Source of the DNA: a bacterium
GTDB taxonomy: Bacteria > Bdellovibrionota_C > UBA2361 > RFPC01
Direction of reading: 5' to 3'
NCBI GenBank assembly: GCA_030431715.1
Contig: JAUIIO010000017.1
Span: 1-64,000 of the forward strand
DNA: 64,000 nucleotides
The first letter of the stretch is position 1. Every line of letters begins with the position of its first letter. The position numbers were made by a program, and so were the translations under genes. This document shows, piece after piece, positions 36,645 through 46,115 of this stretch. Below the pieces are notes generated by a model. The model saw nothing but the letters and a program-made list of their open reading frames with translations, ran no database searches and was not told the DNA's origin.

Positions 36645-38885
36645 TTAGCGTTCTGGAATGTTAATTCTTCCAATCGCGAGATAGACAGCTACTTCACCCT
36701 CTTCAGCAAAGCCGACACCAAAGTAAGTTGGGAATAGTGGTGTATCAGCACCGATAAACGCCAATCCTGAGACAATGTCCCTGTTGTCAGGAATAGTATC
36801 AACATCACTCTGCAGGGTTGTGTAGTTTACTGATCCACCAAGAAAGTACTTCAGACCAAAGAGTGGGCTCTTTGATTCAGAGAATCTACGGTAGTAAAGA
36901 AGTCTGGCAGCTGCATAGTCTGACGCAAGAAGAGTGTTCTGCTGATAACCCGGTACATCAAAGAAGCCGCCGAGTGAGAAAGAGCGCTCCACAGGTCGGT
37001 CTTCTAGCGTATAGCCAAAGTCACTGGTGAGATTGAAAGTACTCCTGCCACTGGTAAATGGAAGAGCTATACTACCACGAATGGTATTAAAATCATCGCT
37101 TGCCCCTAAGTCCTCTACGGAGGAGTATCCTCCGAGTTTGATGTTATACCCTTGTGTTGGAAAATCTCTCGTATCGAGGGCATCAAGGAGTAATATAGCT
37201 CCGACATCAGCGGTGTCATAGCTAAACTCACTGAGCTCTGGACTCCCGATTTCTCTATCCAGTTCGCCAAATCCCCTGCGTGCTTCAACACGAAACTCTC
37301 CAACAGTTCCTATCTCACGACCAAGCCCTAAGCCAACATTGCCCAATACTCGCTGGTAGGAAGCGATATCTTCCCCGTCTCGAGTTACCCGGAGTTGATT
37401 TCGGCTAAGTGAGGCTGAGGGGGTAAAGAAATATGGGGTTTCGTTTGAAAATGGTTGGTACCATTCAGCTGTAATAGATGGATTTCGTCCGATCTCAGCC
37501 TGAAGATCGACATAGGTTCCGTTAATCTTAAAGTCGGTATAACGATAATCGACACCAAGCCTGTAAAATGCATCCCCTTCAAAATCATCCTCAAATGCAG
37601 CGCCGAGTCTCAGATATTGTTTGAGGAACTCCTTCTCCTTAATGTGAATCGTAACCCCTCGCCCCTTCTCCGTAGTCGTGGTTGAATACGTGACTTCCTG
37701 AAACTGCCCTGTGTTGTAGAGATTCTTTATCCCCTCTTCAAGCTTTGTGCGATCAAATGAGGCGCCAGCTTTAAATCCTAGCTGAGTGCGAATTCTGTGT
37801 TCAGGATAGTTTGAATCGTTGTCGAGCTTTACAAAATCGATAAGCTCAGGTGCTGAAATTGTACCATTTCCTGTTCTTTCTCTCTGATAAGCTGCATATT
37901 CTTCTTCTGAGACGGAAAGTTTTTTAAGCTTTGAGAGTACGCCTAAAGCAGCATCAGTACCGGTTTCCTTTATCGCTTCACCTTTTGGAAAGTCTGTTGA
38001 GCTAAATCCCGTAAGGTTTGGTTCGATCAGGATATCATGTGAACGCATATTTGAGCGTTGAATTTCAGAGTTCTGTGCAAGAAGTAGGGAAATGATCTGT
38101 CCTGCAACGGTAAGGGGATTTCCTAAATCTTCTTTCTTGGAGAGATCTGCATAAAGCTCTACAACGATAAGCACATCGGCTCCCATCTCTAAGGCGACAT
38201 CAACTGGCAGATTGTTCACAATTCCACCATCAACCAAGTATTTTCCATCAAGCTCTATGGGAGCAAAAAAACCTGGCACAGACATACTGGCGCGAACGAT
38301 AGTGGCAAGATCTCCTTTGTCAGGTATAACCGCTTTTCCTGTTTCAAGATCGGCAGTCACGGCCCTAAACGGTAGTGGAAGTTTATCAAAGTCAGCCGGG
38401 TTCCTCGTTTTTTCATAGAGACGCTGAAGAAGGGGGAGTACGTTTTGTCCTTGAACGACACCTGTTGGAACAACAATTGAACCATTCTGTAGACCTATCT
38501 TTGTATCTCCGTAAATCTCTCGATCACGTCCGGGTTTAAAGCGGTAAGTCTGAGAGCGACGTGCCGTTGATTCGTCAAAAAGCTCATCCCAGTCTGTTTC
38601 AGCTAGAAGCTCTTCCATTTCATCAAGTGTAACTCCACTTGCATAGGCTGCACCGACAATTGATCCCATACTTGTGCCGGTAACAAGATCCACCGGAATA
38701 TGGTTTTCTTCGAGAATTCTTAATACCCCGATATGAGCAAACCCGAGAGCTCCCCCACCAGCAAGAACAAGCCCAATACGTGGACGAGTTTTATTGTTTG
38801 TACGAGCGTTGTCCTCAGCATCTACTGAAAAAGTACAAGAAAATGAAAGGATGGTGCAAAGTGATAAGGTGAGAAAGAAACGCAT
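36645..38885 (-). CDS. patatin-like phospholipase with POTRA and outer-membrane barrel (PlpD-like)
   Basis: 746 residues. Signal peptide, then a patatin domain: oxyanion loop GLVLAGGGALGFAHIGVL, nucleophile GTSMG with S72, catalytic Asp in VDGGIVNNLP (D219). A POTRA-like segment follows (RTQLGFKAGASFDRTKLEEGIKNLYNTGQF). The C-terminal half is a BamA-superfamily 16-strand barrel (ALDTRDFPTQGYNIKLG; terminal GEVAVYLAIGRINIPER). This is the type Vd autotransporter (PlpD/RssA-like) layout, with phospholipase A activity exposed or released. First gene of a pair with 35283. Confidence 0.93.
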   Translation of the reverse strand: MRFFLTLSLCTILSFSCTFSVDAEDNARTNNKTRPRIGLVLAGGGALGFAHIGVLRILEENHIPVDLVTGTSMGSIVGAAYASGVTLDEMEELLAETDWDELFDESTARRSQTYRFKPGRDREIYGDTKIGLQNGSIVVPTGVVQGQNVLPLLQRLYEKTRNPADFDKLPLPFRAVTADLETGKAVIPDKGDLATIVRASMSVPGFFAPIELDGKYLVDGGIVNNLPVDVALEMGADVLIVVELYADLSKKEDLGNPLTVAGQIISLLLAQNSEIQRSNMRSHDILIEPNLTGFSSTDFPKGEAIKETGTDAALGVLSKLKKLSVSEEEYAAYQRERTGNGTISAPELIDFVKLDNDSNYPEHRIRTQLGFKAGASFDRTKLEEGIKNLYNTGQFQEVTYSTTTTEKGRGVTIHIKEKEFLKQYLRLGAAFEDDFEGDAFYRLGVDYRYTDFKINGTYVDLQAEIGRNPSITAEWYQPFSNETPYFFTPSASLSRNQLRVTRDGEDIASYQRVLGNVGLGLGREIGTVGEFRVEARRGFGELDREIGSPELSEFSYDTADVGAILLLDALDTRDFPTQGYNIKLGGYSSVEDLGASDDFNTIRGSIALPFTSGRSTFNLTSDFGYTLEDRPVERSFSLGGFFDVPGYQQNTLLASDYAAARLLYYRRFSESKSPLFGLKYFLGGSVNYTTLQSDVDTIPDNRDIVSGLAFIGADTPLFPTYFGVGFAEEGEVAVYLAIGRINIPER

Positions 38886-39158
38886 AAGATCTGCTATCCT
38901 GATAGGCTACATTCTAATCGGCTCTATCCTAGACGTACCCTGAAAAAAAGCAAGATTTTACTGGCTCTGTCCATTCTCATTAGACAGTGTTTGGTTCATC
39001 TTTTCTTGTGAGGTAAGAGCAGCGCGGTATGCTGAGGATATTGAGGTATCTAGCAGCCTAACCAGTAAATCTTTCATGTTTTTTCTTAGGACATGTGGCA
39101 CAATTAGCTTATCCGCAGTGGATGAAGAGGTCTTATTATTTTTTTATGTGAGGTTCTC

Positions 39159-39563
39159 ATGTCCAGAAAGAATAAGGGAGGAAAAGCTTCAGAACACCGA
39201 AAGCAGAAAAAGCTTGAAAAGAAGAAGCGCAACAAGGCGAAGCGTAGTGCAGGCCAAGTTTCTGCTGAAGCCAGCGCCAGTAACTTTCGCCAGCGCACAA
39301 TGAGTCGCATCGAAAGTGTTTTTGGTGATGAGTATTCTTCAGAGATATTTCAGCTTGCTCTAGGTGGAGCGTCGGCGGCTGAAATTGCCGAAAAGCTCGA
39401 ATTGGATGAGGAACGTGTGAGTGAGATCGTCGATGATTTCTCCCGCATGGATCCTAACATCCTTGCTCTACTTGAAGGTGCTCCCGGAGTGCTCTCAAAA
39501 GGAGCTCAGTTTCGTCAGATGTTGAGTAATGAGATGAAAGCCAAACAGGCACGTCCTTGGTAA
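39159..39563 (+). CDS. small basic protein with helix-turn-helix-like segment
   Basis: 134 residues. A very basic N-terminal tail (KKLEKKKRNKAKRS) precedes a compact helical domain. Its LALGGASAAEIAEKLELDEERVSEIV stretch reads like a helix-turn-helix, which might bind nucleic acid. No family name. Start ATG after GAGG. The 273-bp gap upstream (38886-39158) holds no other gene that I can see. Confidence 0.65.
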   Translation: MSRKNKGGKASEHRKQKKLEKKKRNKAKRSAGQVSAEASASNFRQRTMSRIESVFGDEYSSEIFQLALGGASAAEIAEKLELDEERVSEIVDDFSRMDPNILALLEGAPGVLSKGAQFRQMLSNEMKAKQARPW

Positions 39564-39634
39564 GTGATTCTCAGATACTCTTTCCCATTTAACCACTTTC
39601 TGGGCCGACAGTAGAAGGGAATTTCCACTGCGGC

Positions 39635-40381
39635 CTACTTTTTGTCACTGAGTTTTTCAGGGCTCCAGATAACCACATCAATTTTTTTAGAAAAGTGTAG
39701 AAGTACAGGCTCCCCTCCTAGCTTTATCCCGTGAGGTTCGCAAAGATTATTTAGCTTTATATCAGCCTTAGCCTTTTGTAAGGACCAAGGATGATGGTGC
39801 ACCTCTGTTCGGGAGAGCGTACGATCTGGATGTTGTGCATAAAGGCAGTATCTCTCAGTTAGCCAGTGTTCAAGTGTGCCCGTTTTAGCAGTATATATTG
39901 GTGAAACTGGAGCATACGTAGCCTGAAACCGCTCTCCGCTTTTGTGGCGAACAGATTGATAATTATATTTCTCATCAAAATGGGAGATGTGCATTGTAGC
40001 GAGATGATATGGAAGGGAAAAAAAACGACGAGCTGCCCAGACTGCCAGAGGATTTGTAGCATCCAGACTGAGAAACCACACTCCGGGTTTGCCATCACGT
40101 TCTACGTAAAGTCTAAGATTAAGCTCTGGAAAAGCCGATATCCAAGGAAGATCAGGGAATGGGCGTCGCATAACACCCTGCATACGAAAGGGAACAATTC
40201 CAACCCATGAAGTTGAATCAAATTCCTGTACAGAAAGTCCATCGGGAACAAGCGGCTCGAGTTCTTTTTTAGGTACCGGCCAGTGAGCAAACAAGAGATC
40301 GCACCACGATTGTCGCCAAGTCCATGCGTGATCAGGAATTGGCCATGTTCGGTGATTCAGTTTGGTTAATGCGTGGTGCAT
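39635..40381 (-). CDS. YqjF family DUF2071 protein
   Basis: 248 residues. DUF2071 (acetoacetate-decarboxylase-like fold): WRQSWCDLLFAHWPVPKKELEPLVPDGL, STSWVGIVPFRMQGV, PWISAFPELNLRLYVERDGKPGVWFLSLDA and ERYCLYAQ. Members are common in bacteria with no proven activity. The ATG is six bases after TATGCT, possibly leaderless. It is transcribed in the same direction as, and 20 bp after, the hydrolase gene. Confidence 0.88.
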   Translation of the reverse strand: MHHALTKLNHRTWPIPDHAWTWRQSWCDLLFAHWPVPKKELEPLVPDGLSVQEFDSTSWVGIVPFRMQGVMRRPFPDLPWISAFPELNLRLYVERDGKPGVWFLSLDATNPLAVWAARRFFSLPYHLATMHISHFDEKYNYQSVRHKSGERFQATYAPVSPIYTAKTGTLEHWLTERYCLYAQHPDRTLSRTEVHHHPWSLQKAKADIKLNNLCEPHGIKLGGEPVLLHFSKKIDVVIWSPEKLSDKK

Positions 40382-40401
40382 GCTAAAAGCATAGCACAGA
40401 T

Positions 40402-40968
40402 TCAGCGTAGCAACTCTTCCAAGAGCTCGGGAAACACCTCCGTTTTCATATCTGAAAAACAGAAATGTCCGTAGTTTGAAAATTGACGGTAATGCAAATT
40501 AGGAAGTGCTTCTTGAATACGTTTTTCTGAGACATGTATATCATCGTCGTCATTGTCAGAGCTAAAGAGATGCACCTGCATTCGTTCTGTAATGGCGAGG
40601 TCAATCTTGAAATTAAAGAAATCTGGGCACTTTCTCTTGTCCGGGTCCAACCACGGAGCTACCAGTATCAGCCTTGAGAGCTCGATAGGGTTTTCAGACA
40701 ACCACCTTATGAGAAATCCACCACCACAGCTATGACCAACAACAAGAGACTGTGGAGTAAGTGTATATCTCTCAAACTCTTCTTTCCATAAGCTATAGTC
40801 CGGAGCATATGGAAGTGGCATATCCGGTGTCCAGCAGTGGTGATACCCCTCGATAAGTAGCTGGTTTTGAAGCCAAGGAATCCAGTGTCTATTAGACTCA
40901 GACAACTGTTCACGCGAAAGATAACTCTCTTTACTTGGGGTGCCATGAACAATTATAGCAGTTTTCAT
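40402..40968 (-). CDS. RBBP9/YdeN-type serine hydrolase
   Basis: 188 residues, alpha/beta hydrolase. N-terminal TAIIVHGTPSKES, nucleophile GHSCGG with S80, an acidic cluster SDNDDDDIHV (about 137-146) supplying the Asp, and YGHFCF with H168. This gives a complete triad. Substrate unknown. It begins four bases after the stop of the upstream repeat protein, so the two are probably translationally coupled. Confidence 0.85.
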   Translation of the reverse strand: MKTAIIVHGTPSKESYLSREQLSESNRHWIPWLQNQLLIEGYHHCWTPDMPLPYAPDYSLWKEEFERYTLTPQSLVVGHSCGGGFLIRWLSENPIELSRLILVAPWLDPDKRKCPDFFNFKIDLAITERMQVHLFSSDNDDDDIHVSEKRIQEALPNLHYRQFSNYGHFCFSDMKTEVFPELLEELLR

Positions 40969-40972
40969 TTTA

Positions 40973-41998
40973 TCATTTACTCGCGGTCAATCTTTCTAAG
41001 ATGATTCCAACAAAGTCTACTAAAAGCTGATTAGACTCTCCCTTATCATATTCATAAAGTGGAGAGAGATTCCAGTGTCCATTCTCTTTGTTAAATGAGC
41101 TACTTGTGTTTTTTGACTCTTCAAGTGCCGCCATACGATCATGCGGCTCAGCGCAGTAGAATTTTGCCATTACAAGTAGGAGCTGATCCAGTCTTCTTGG
41201 GTCTTTATCTTCATAGCGCTCTTTTTCACTTTGATAGTAGAGACATTCGCCATTAACTACGAGGTCACTACTCTCAAATCTTTCAAGTAGAGATCTTGCC
41301 TCTTCTCTATTGTAGAAACTCGTGATCATCGCAGCTAAGAGTTGATCGCGGCTCAGATAAACCTCGCTATCCCACGTTGGCTTTTTATCACAGGCGAGTT
41401 TCATTGATATCCAGAGTCCTTTCTCTTTATCGTATAGGAGTGGATCTTCTTTTAACCGCTCAAATCCCCTTTTCGCAGCTTCAGGATCAGCATGTGCCCC
41501 TGCAAAGAGTGCTGATAATTGTGTGAAGCTTTCAAGTTTTGGATAGTAATCAATGGCCCAGTAATGTTCAGAAATTGATGGCCACCAAAGTCCTTGCTCT
41601 GGAAGAAAGTATCCCGGCTTTTTAGCGCCTGTAGTTTTTAAGGTTTTGAGTTTCTCAAGTTGCGAGGTAACGTGATCAAAATCGCCGACAATAAATCCTT
41701 CGGCTATCGCCTTATAAAGATAGACCTCGGTGGGGGTCGTCATCTCATCACTTTTATCAAGCAGTCGTTCAAAGAGTTCGGCGTAACTGGTACAGGCACC
41801 AAGAAACCTGCCATACCCTTCAAAAAGCTGGGCTGTATTCTGAGCGTCAAATCTTGGAATGTCTTTTAAGAATTCCTTTGCTGCAGGGGTGAATCCTTCG
41901 TAGCTACGATTACCAACCATCTCGTCCCACTCCCGTTCTTCCGGGGTTCTAGCTGGTTCTTCATCCGGGTCATAAGAATCGTCATGAAATTCAGGCAT
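40973..41998 (-). CDS. helical repeat protein of unknown function
   Basis: 341 residues from ATG 41998. This start is preferred over the TTG at 42028 because GAGG lies nine bases before the ATG. An acidic N-terminus (DDSYDPDEEPARTPEEREWDEM) is followed by four repeats of about 70 residues. Each has an amphipathic helix ending near a Gly-Leu-Trp or equivalent, for example PEQGLWW, KEKGLWISM, NGECLYY and KENGHWNLS. The repeats suggest an alpha/alpha toroid or TPR-like solenoid. Not recognised as a known family. Upstream of the hydrolase with a 4-bp gap. Confidence 0.7.
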   Translation of the reverse strand: MPEFHDDSYDPDEEPARTPEEREWDEMVGNRSYEGFTPAAKEFLKDIPRFDAQNTAQLFEGYGRFLGACTSYAELFERLLDKSDEMTTPTEVYLYKAIAEGFIVGDFDHVTSQLEKLKTLKTTGAKKPGYFLPEQGLWWPSISEHYWAIDYYPKLESFTQLSALFAGAHADPEAAKRGFERLKEDPLLYDKEKGLWISMKLACDKKPTWDSEVYLSRDQLLAAMITSFYNREEARSLLERFESSDLVVNGECLYYQSEKERYEDKDPRRLDQLLLVMAKFYCAEPHDRMAALEESKNTSSSFNKENGHWNLSPLYEYDKGESNQLLVDFVGIILERLTASK

Positions 41999-42201
41999 TT
42001 GCTTAGTCCTCGCCTTTGTTACATTCAAGTATGCAGAGGGTGTTATGTAAGATTCACTAAGTTCTGTAGCATATCACAAAGTCTTAATACTTGTAGTTTG
42101 AATTCACCACTATCTCTGCACGAAGAATCTACCTTTGTCTGTGATATTGATTCCATCCTAGTGTAGTTTCATTGTAGTATTCACACGGGAGAATGTGAAG
42201 C

Positions 42202-42630
42202 ATGGCTAACGCAAGAACTACAACAGATTCTCTGAAGAAGCAGGAAGAGATCATCAAGCTTGGTGAGTGTGATTTTGGCGATCTGGGTAGAGAAGTACGT
42301 GTAGGCATGTTGATTAGTGCACTGGACAGCTACAATCTGGAAACGGATGAGTTTGTGGAGCTGCTTAGTTGGGTCACCAGCAATCTTGGGGAAGATAGTG
42401 TGGCCAGAATGTTTACTAGAAAGTTATGGTCTGAGTATGGAAAGAAGGGGGCGGCCATGCAGACCGATGAGGACCGTCGAAAGGCGCTTATAAGAGCGAA
42501 TGCTTCACTCTCCAAGGAAGATCGTCAGCGGATATCATCGGCAGGCGGTAGGGCAGCAGCAGAAAAGATGACTGCGGAAGAGCGGTCAGAACGTGCTCGA
42601 AATGCCGCTAGGGCGCGGTATAAGAAGTAG
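42202..42630 (+). CDS. small protein with Ala/Arg-rich tail
   Basis: 142 residues. Helical N-terminal domain (IIKLGECDFGDLGREVRVGMLISAL). The C-terminal basic region contains ISSAGGRAAAEKMTAEERSERAR, reminiscent of GG-containing plasmid or LEA-type KGG repeats. No known function. GGGAG upstream at usable distance. Flanked by divergent and convergent unknown genes. Confidence 0.6.
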   Translation: MANARTTTDSLKKQEEIIKLGECDFGDLGREVRVGMLISALDSYNLETDEFVELLSWVTSNLGEDSVARMFTRKLWSEYGKKGAAMQTDEDRRKALIRANASLSKEDRQRISSAGGRAAAEKMTAEERSERARNAARARYKK

Positions 42631-42689
42631 GCCATTTAGCAATGAAGATACTGGATTTTGCCTACCTTACTAATGGGGAGCGTCCCTTT

Positions 42690-43511
42690 TTAGCGAAATA
42701 GGGAGCTGTAGTGTATTTCTGAGATTGTCTCGAGAATCGAAGGAGTGACTTCTCGGGGTCTGCTCCTTGCATAGTATGAGTGCGCGACCAGTCCTACTCG
42801 TTTTTGATCAGCATCAATCCCGGAACAATGCGCGAGGCCCATATCTTTAAGAGAATCTCCAGCATGTGATGCCGGGTCTCCGTTTATCCTGCCTTTAGCG
42901 AAGACATATGAGTGTGGTTCAGGTGCATATGTGGTTGCTCCTGATTTCAGTGAGGCGGAGAAGCCATCGTAGTTCTCAATATCTTGAACATTTGCAAAAC
43001 GTGTTCCGAACCTGTACTGCCCAAAAGCAAAAAGCTGCATCTGATGAACATGGAGATCGGGTTCAGGTGCTCCTCGAAGAAAAATAAGATCACCGCGATC
43101 TGATCCACTGATTGCCTGAACAAGAGCCGTTACCTGAACAGCATCAGTAAGCATCTGCCCAAAGGCCGCTTCCTCAATAGTAGAGAGCTCATACGGAACT
43201 CCCTGATCATGTAAAATCTCTGAAAGCTCGTTTGCCAATCTATCAAAAGCCCCTGCTGCAAAAAGATCATATCCACCACAAGCTCTGGCTCTTCCATCCG
43301 GCGACAGATACATTTTGAGCAAGTGATCAACCGGCACAAAGCTCCCAGCCTGTCGTTCCCAAATAGCTCCCCGGCAAGAGTTAGCTATAAGCTCGTTCCA
43401 AATTGAAGAAAGGTTTTCTTGCTGCGGTAGATCAAGTATGGACTCTTCTGGTTGAGGCCCAGTGTTCTCAGAGTGATAAGAGTGAGAAGATCCCTGAGTC
43501 AGCATATGCAT
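42690..43511 (-). CDS. hypothetical protein, 273 aa
   Basis: No family recognised. Soluble, Ser/Glu-rich N-terminus, then a mixed alpha/beta body with GDLIFLRGAPEPDLHVHQMQLF, FGTRFANVQDIENYDG and HCSGIDADQKRVGLVAHSYYARS. The HVHQ, AHCSG and AHSYY positions give conserved-looking His residues, but no motif is certain. Eight bases after the stop of the 43520 gene, so the two form an operon. Confidence 0.6.
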   Translation of the reverse strand: MHMLTQGSSHSYHSENTGPQPEESILDLPQQENLSSIWNELIANSCRGAIWERQAGSFVPVDHLLKMYLSPDGRARACGGYDLFAAGAFDRLANELSEILHDQGVPYELSTIEEAAFGQMLTDAVQVTALVQAISGSDRGDLIFLRGAPEPDLHVHQMQLFAFGQYRFGTRFANVQDIENYDGFSASLKSGATTYAPEPHSYVFAKGRINGDPASHAGDSLKDMGLAHCSGIDADQKRVGLVAHSYYARSRPREVTPSILETISEIHYSSLFR

Positions 43512-43519
43512 TTCTTGAG

Positions 43520-44809
43520 TTAGAGACGTTTATATTGAGAGTCAAAATGGTGTAGCCAGTTAGCCCACCGTGAATCATGGGAAGGATACTTTGGATGATT
43601 GTAACGAGCTACTAAAAAATCGCCGTTTTGAGTTTTATAAGTGACTACTTCTTTAAGGACGAGTTCCCTTTTGTATTGTTCCTTGTACTTTTCTGGTACG
43701 TGACTGGCATCGTGGTCTGACCAAATACGTGCATCGCGCATTTTAGTAACGACCTCATCTAGTACTATTCCAGATGGACGATCTAAAGGATCACAAATAT
43801 ACAAGCTGCCGTTAGTACGATCGCCCGGATCAAAGCTCACATTGTAAAGATCAAAAATGGACGAACCATCAATAAGGTTTATCCAATCATTACGATCGGG
43901 ATTAGAGGGAAAATATAGGCCACTGGCAGATTCATCTAGAGTACCTGAAGGTTTTTCTAGGAGTTTAAGATAACAAGTCTGGGAATCCACTTCCACGAAG
44001 TCATTTTTAAGCAGAAAGCGTTGCATAGAAGACTTCTGTGTATATACATAGATGGCCCGGGAACCTATTGAGAGCGCGTCTCTCACCATATGATCCAAAA
44101 CTCTTTGACCCCGTCCGTGTCTTTCGAGTGACGATATCTCTTCTGACCTTCCGTTTGGAAAGAAAATATTAATCTCAGTTATCAAGTCATTAGCGTCAAT
44201 ACTAGCTTCGCTTAGAGCACGCGCGAGAACTGAAGTATCATTTAAATGTGCAGGTTTCCGAAGCAGGATCTGGCAATCACCATCCGGAAGATTTCCCGGG
44301 AGACTTACCTTATAATCGCAACCAATAGTTCCTCGAAGGAAACGAAAATCTGAGCGTTCGATCTTATAATGCTCAGATAAAACGTTCGCTTGATGTGCTG
44401 ACGAAATCTGATCATTATCTCCAGTGACTGAGCCCGTAGAATTTTCTCCATCTAATGCTCTTTGTTCCTCACGTAATCTGTGAAGAGTGTCACTTAGGAG
44501 ACTTTCAAGTTTTAATGCATCACTGTTAGGTAGCCCACTTTGAGCAGCTAGCGATTCACCTGCCTGATATTCACCCCCGGCCTCGATGACTCGCTGCTCA
44601 TGCTTTAGAGCTGCACCGCGAAGGCGTGCACTAAACGCAGCATCTATAGCATCCTGAGCTGGCTCAGATGAATCGACAAATTCATCAAAACCTTGAGCAT
44701 CAGTTCGGCCTGTTGTCAGGAACTCGACTAGGGGCGCACGCCACTCAGCCGGCACATCAGCAAGTAGTTCTGGATGAACGTTTGTCGGGCCTTTTTCTTG
44801 TTCTGCCAT
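43520..44809 (-). CDS. hypothetical protein with GNAT-like region
   Basis: 429 residues. The N-terminal 130 residues are helical and charged. The middle (about 150-290) has FFPNGRSEEISSLERHGRGQRVLDHMVRDAL...GSRAIYVYT...FLLKNDFVEVD, which follows the GNAT acetyltransferase pattern of a Q/R-x-x-G-x-G/A loop, helix and strand. The C-terminal 150 residues are unassigned (PKYPSHDSRWANWLHHFD). Own TTGACT/TATACT promoter; first gene of a two-gene operon. Acetyltransferase activity is only a suggestion. Confidence 0.6.
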   Translation of the reverse strand: MAEQEKGPTNVHPELLADVPAEWRAPLVEFLTTGRTDAQGFDEFVDSSEPAQDAIDAAFSARLRGAALKHEQRVIEAGGEYQAGESLAAQSGLPNSDALKLESLLSDTLHRLREEQRALDGENSTGSVTGDNDQISSAHQANVLSEHYKIERSDFRFLRGTIGCDYKVSLPGNLPDGDCQILLRKPAHLNDTSVLARALSEASIDANDLITEINIFFPNGRSEEISSLERHGRGQRVLDHMVRDALSIGSRAIYVYTQKSSMQRFLLKNDFVEVDSQTCYLKLLEKPSGTLDESASGLYFPSNPDRNDWINLIDGSSIFDLYNVSFDPGDRTNGSLYICDPLDRPSGIVLDEVVTKMRDARIWSDHDASHVPEKYKEQYKRELVLKEVVTYKTQNGDFLVARYNHPKYPSHDSRWANWLHHFDSQYKRL

Positions 44810-44828
44810 AAGTCACCGTGAAATTGTG

Positions 44829-44856
44829 AGTATAGGGTCTAGAGGAACTTAGTCAA
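44829..44856 (-). promoter_or_regulatory. sigma-70 promoter for 43520-44809
   Basis: Minus-strand TTGACT (44851-44856), 16-bp spacer, TATACT (44829-44834). Leader of about 14 nt with GGTGA before the ATG. Confidence 0.6.
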
Positions 44857-44920
44857 AAAATAGTCCGGTATTCCCTGTTCACACTCTGATTCGTTTACCA
44901 GCCCCCGTATTACAGATAAA

Positions 44921-44949
44921 TTGCTTAAGATACGGTATGGGCTTATAAT
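44921..44949 (+). promoter_or_regulatory. sigma-70 promoter giving a leaderless transcript
   Basis: TTGCTT (44921-44926), 17-bp spacer, perfect TATAAT (44944-44949). The ATG at 44956 is six bases beyond the -10, so it coincides with the expected transcription start. No Shine-Dalgarno. Confidence 0.65.
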
Positions 44950-44955
44950 ATTGAT

Positions 44956-46068
44956 ATGAATTCGCCTCAACCAGAGAATATCATTTCACAAGAAAGAGCG
45001 GCTTTTGAAGCTGTACGCGATCTTCTTTATTCAGCGAAAGACAACCTCACACAGCAGCTAGGCGCAATTATAGAGACAGATCCTGAAAGGCTTGGAGTGG
45101 TTTTTCCTTTTCTAAATCGTTTACTTGCGGAAAAAGGAAAGCCAGCGGAAGAACTTTCACTTGGGGAGACGTTACTAAGTACATTTGAGTTGTTAAGAGA
45201 TGAGGGGCTTAGTGAACTAGCTGATGGAAATATCAGCGGTTGTAGAATGGATTTCAATGAGTTCTCTATTAACCTTGCGTTTAATAGTAAGCGCCAAGAG
45301 TATGATGTCTATTTTTTGCTTCGCTCAAGTCATGAAGACGCTCCTAACCATTTTTCTCTTTTTCAGAAAGAAGGACATCTCTTCTTAAGATCTGAAGCGA
45401 AACCATCCAATCACACGGTACCAACTACGTTAGTTTCAGTAGGCTCTAGGAAAGATGCTCTCCCGTTCTCTCAGCCATCAGATATTGCATATACTCCTAC
45501 GTACGTTGAAAGAGTCTGTCTTGTTTTTTGTAAGCACTTCATGAGGGAGTTTGACCATGTTATAGAACCTGAAGCTATGAGCTACGGCTTCATAGAGATT
45601 GAGGGTGACACTCTCGAAGACAAGTTAGGTTCAGCGGAGAAGTATCTTAAGGGTGGCCACAGGGAAGAGTGGGCTAGGGAACAAGGTATATTTAATTATA
45701 GAATTGCGGAAGAGAGTTGGTTAGACCACCGACTTAACTCTTCGGTCACCATTCCTAAGATACATAAGATTTTAGATAGCAATCAAAATGATGATTGGAC
45801 AATACTGCGTTGCAATAACGTTCCTCGTTTTAATGATAAGAATGCATATGTCCTCATACGAAGAGGTATAGTTGATCTGGCATACCTAGATCAAGAAACG
45901 CTCATCGGAGTTGATGAGCTAAAAACCTTTCCAAAAGGAATAGTTTTTAAAGTTGAAGGTGGTACTCCAAGAGCCTCCAGCGGCTACATCGACGTAGTTG
46001 ATCCGAACCGCGATTCCTTAGATATTCCACCAATGTGGACGCAGGTAGATACTTTAAAATTTGACTAG
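44956..46068 (+). CDS. hypothetical protein, 370 aa
   Basis: Soluble protein not recognised as any family. Helical N-terminus (SQERAAFEAVRDLLYSAKDNL), then a mostly beta body with FSINLAFNSKRQEYDVYFLL and YVERVCLVFCKHFMREFDHVI. The overall style resembles its neighbours at 43520 and 42690 in being long, soluble and without motif. Divergently transcribed from 43520 across a 146-bp region that carries both promoters. Probably leaderless. Confidence 0.6.
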   Translation: MNSPQPENIISQERAAFEAVRDLLYSAKDNLTQQLGAIIETDPERLGVVFPFLNRLLAEKGKPAEELSLGETLLSTFELLRDEGLSELADGNISGCRMDFNEFSINLAFNSKRQEYDVYFLLRSSHEDAPNHFSLFQKEGHLFLRSEAKPSNHTVPTTLVSVGSRKDALPFSQPSDIAYTPTYVERVCLVFCKHFMREFDHVIEPEAMSYGFIEIEGDTLEDKLGSAEKYLKGGHREEWAREQGIFNYRIAEESWLDHRLNSSVTIPKIHKILDSNQNDDWTILRCNNVPRFNDKNAYVLIRRGIVDLAYLDQETLIGVDELKTFPKGIVFKVEGGTPRASSGYIDVVDPNRDSLDIPPMWTQVDTLKFD

Positions 46069-46115
46069 AGGTCTGATTTTAAACAAGAACGTGGAACCTA
46101 TCTTAGTGGGTATAA

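Noticed and set aside
36645..38885. Patatin gene as part of a type VI or other effector module
   Set aside because: The POTRA and BamA-like barrel in the same protein fit a type Vd autotransporter; no immunity or secretion genes adjoin it.
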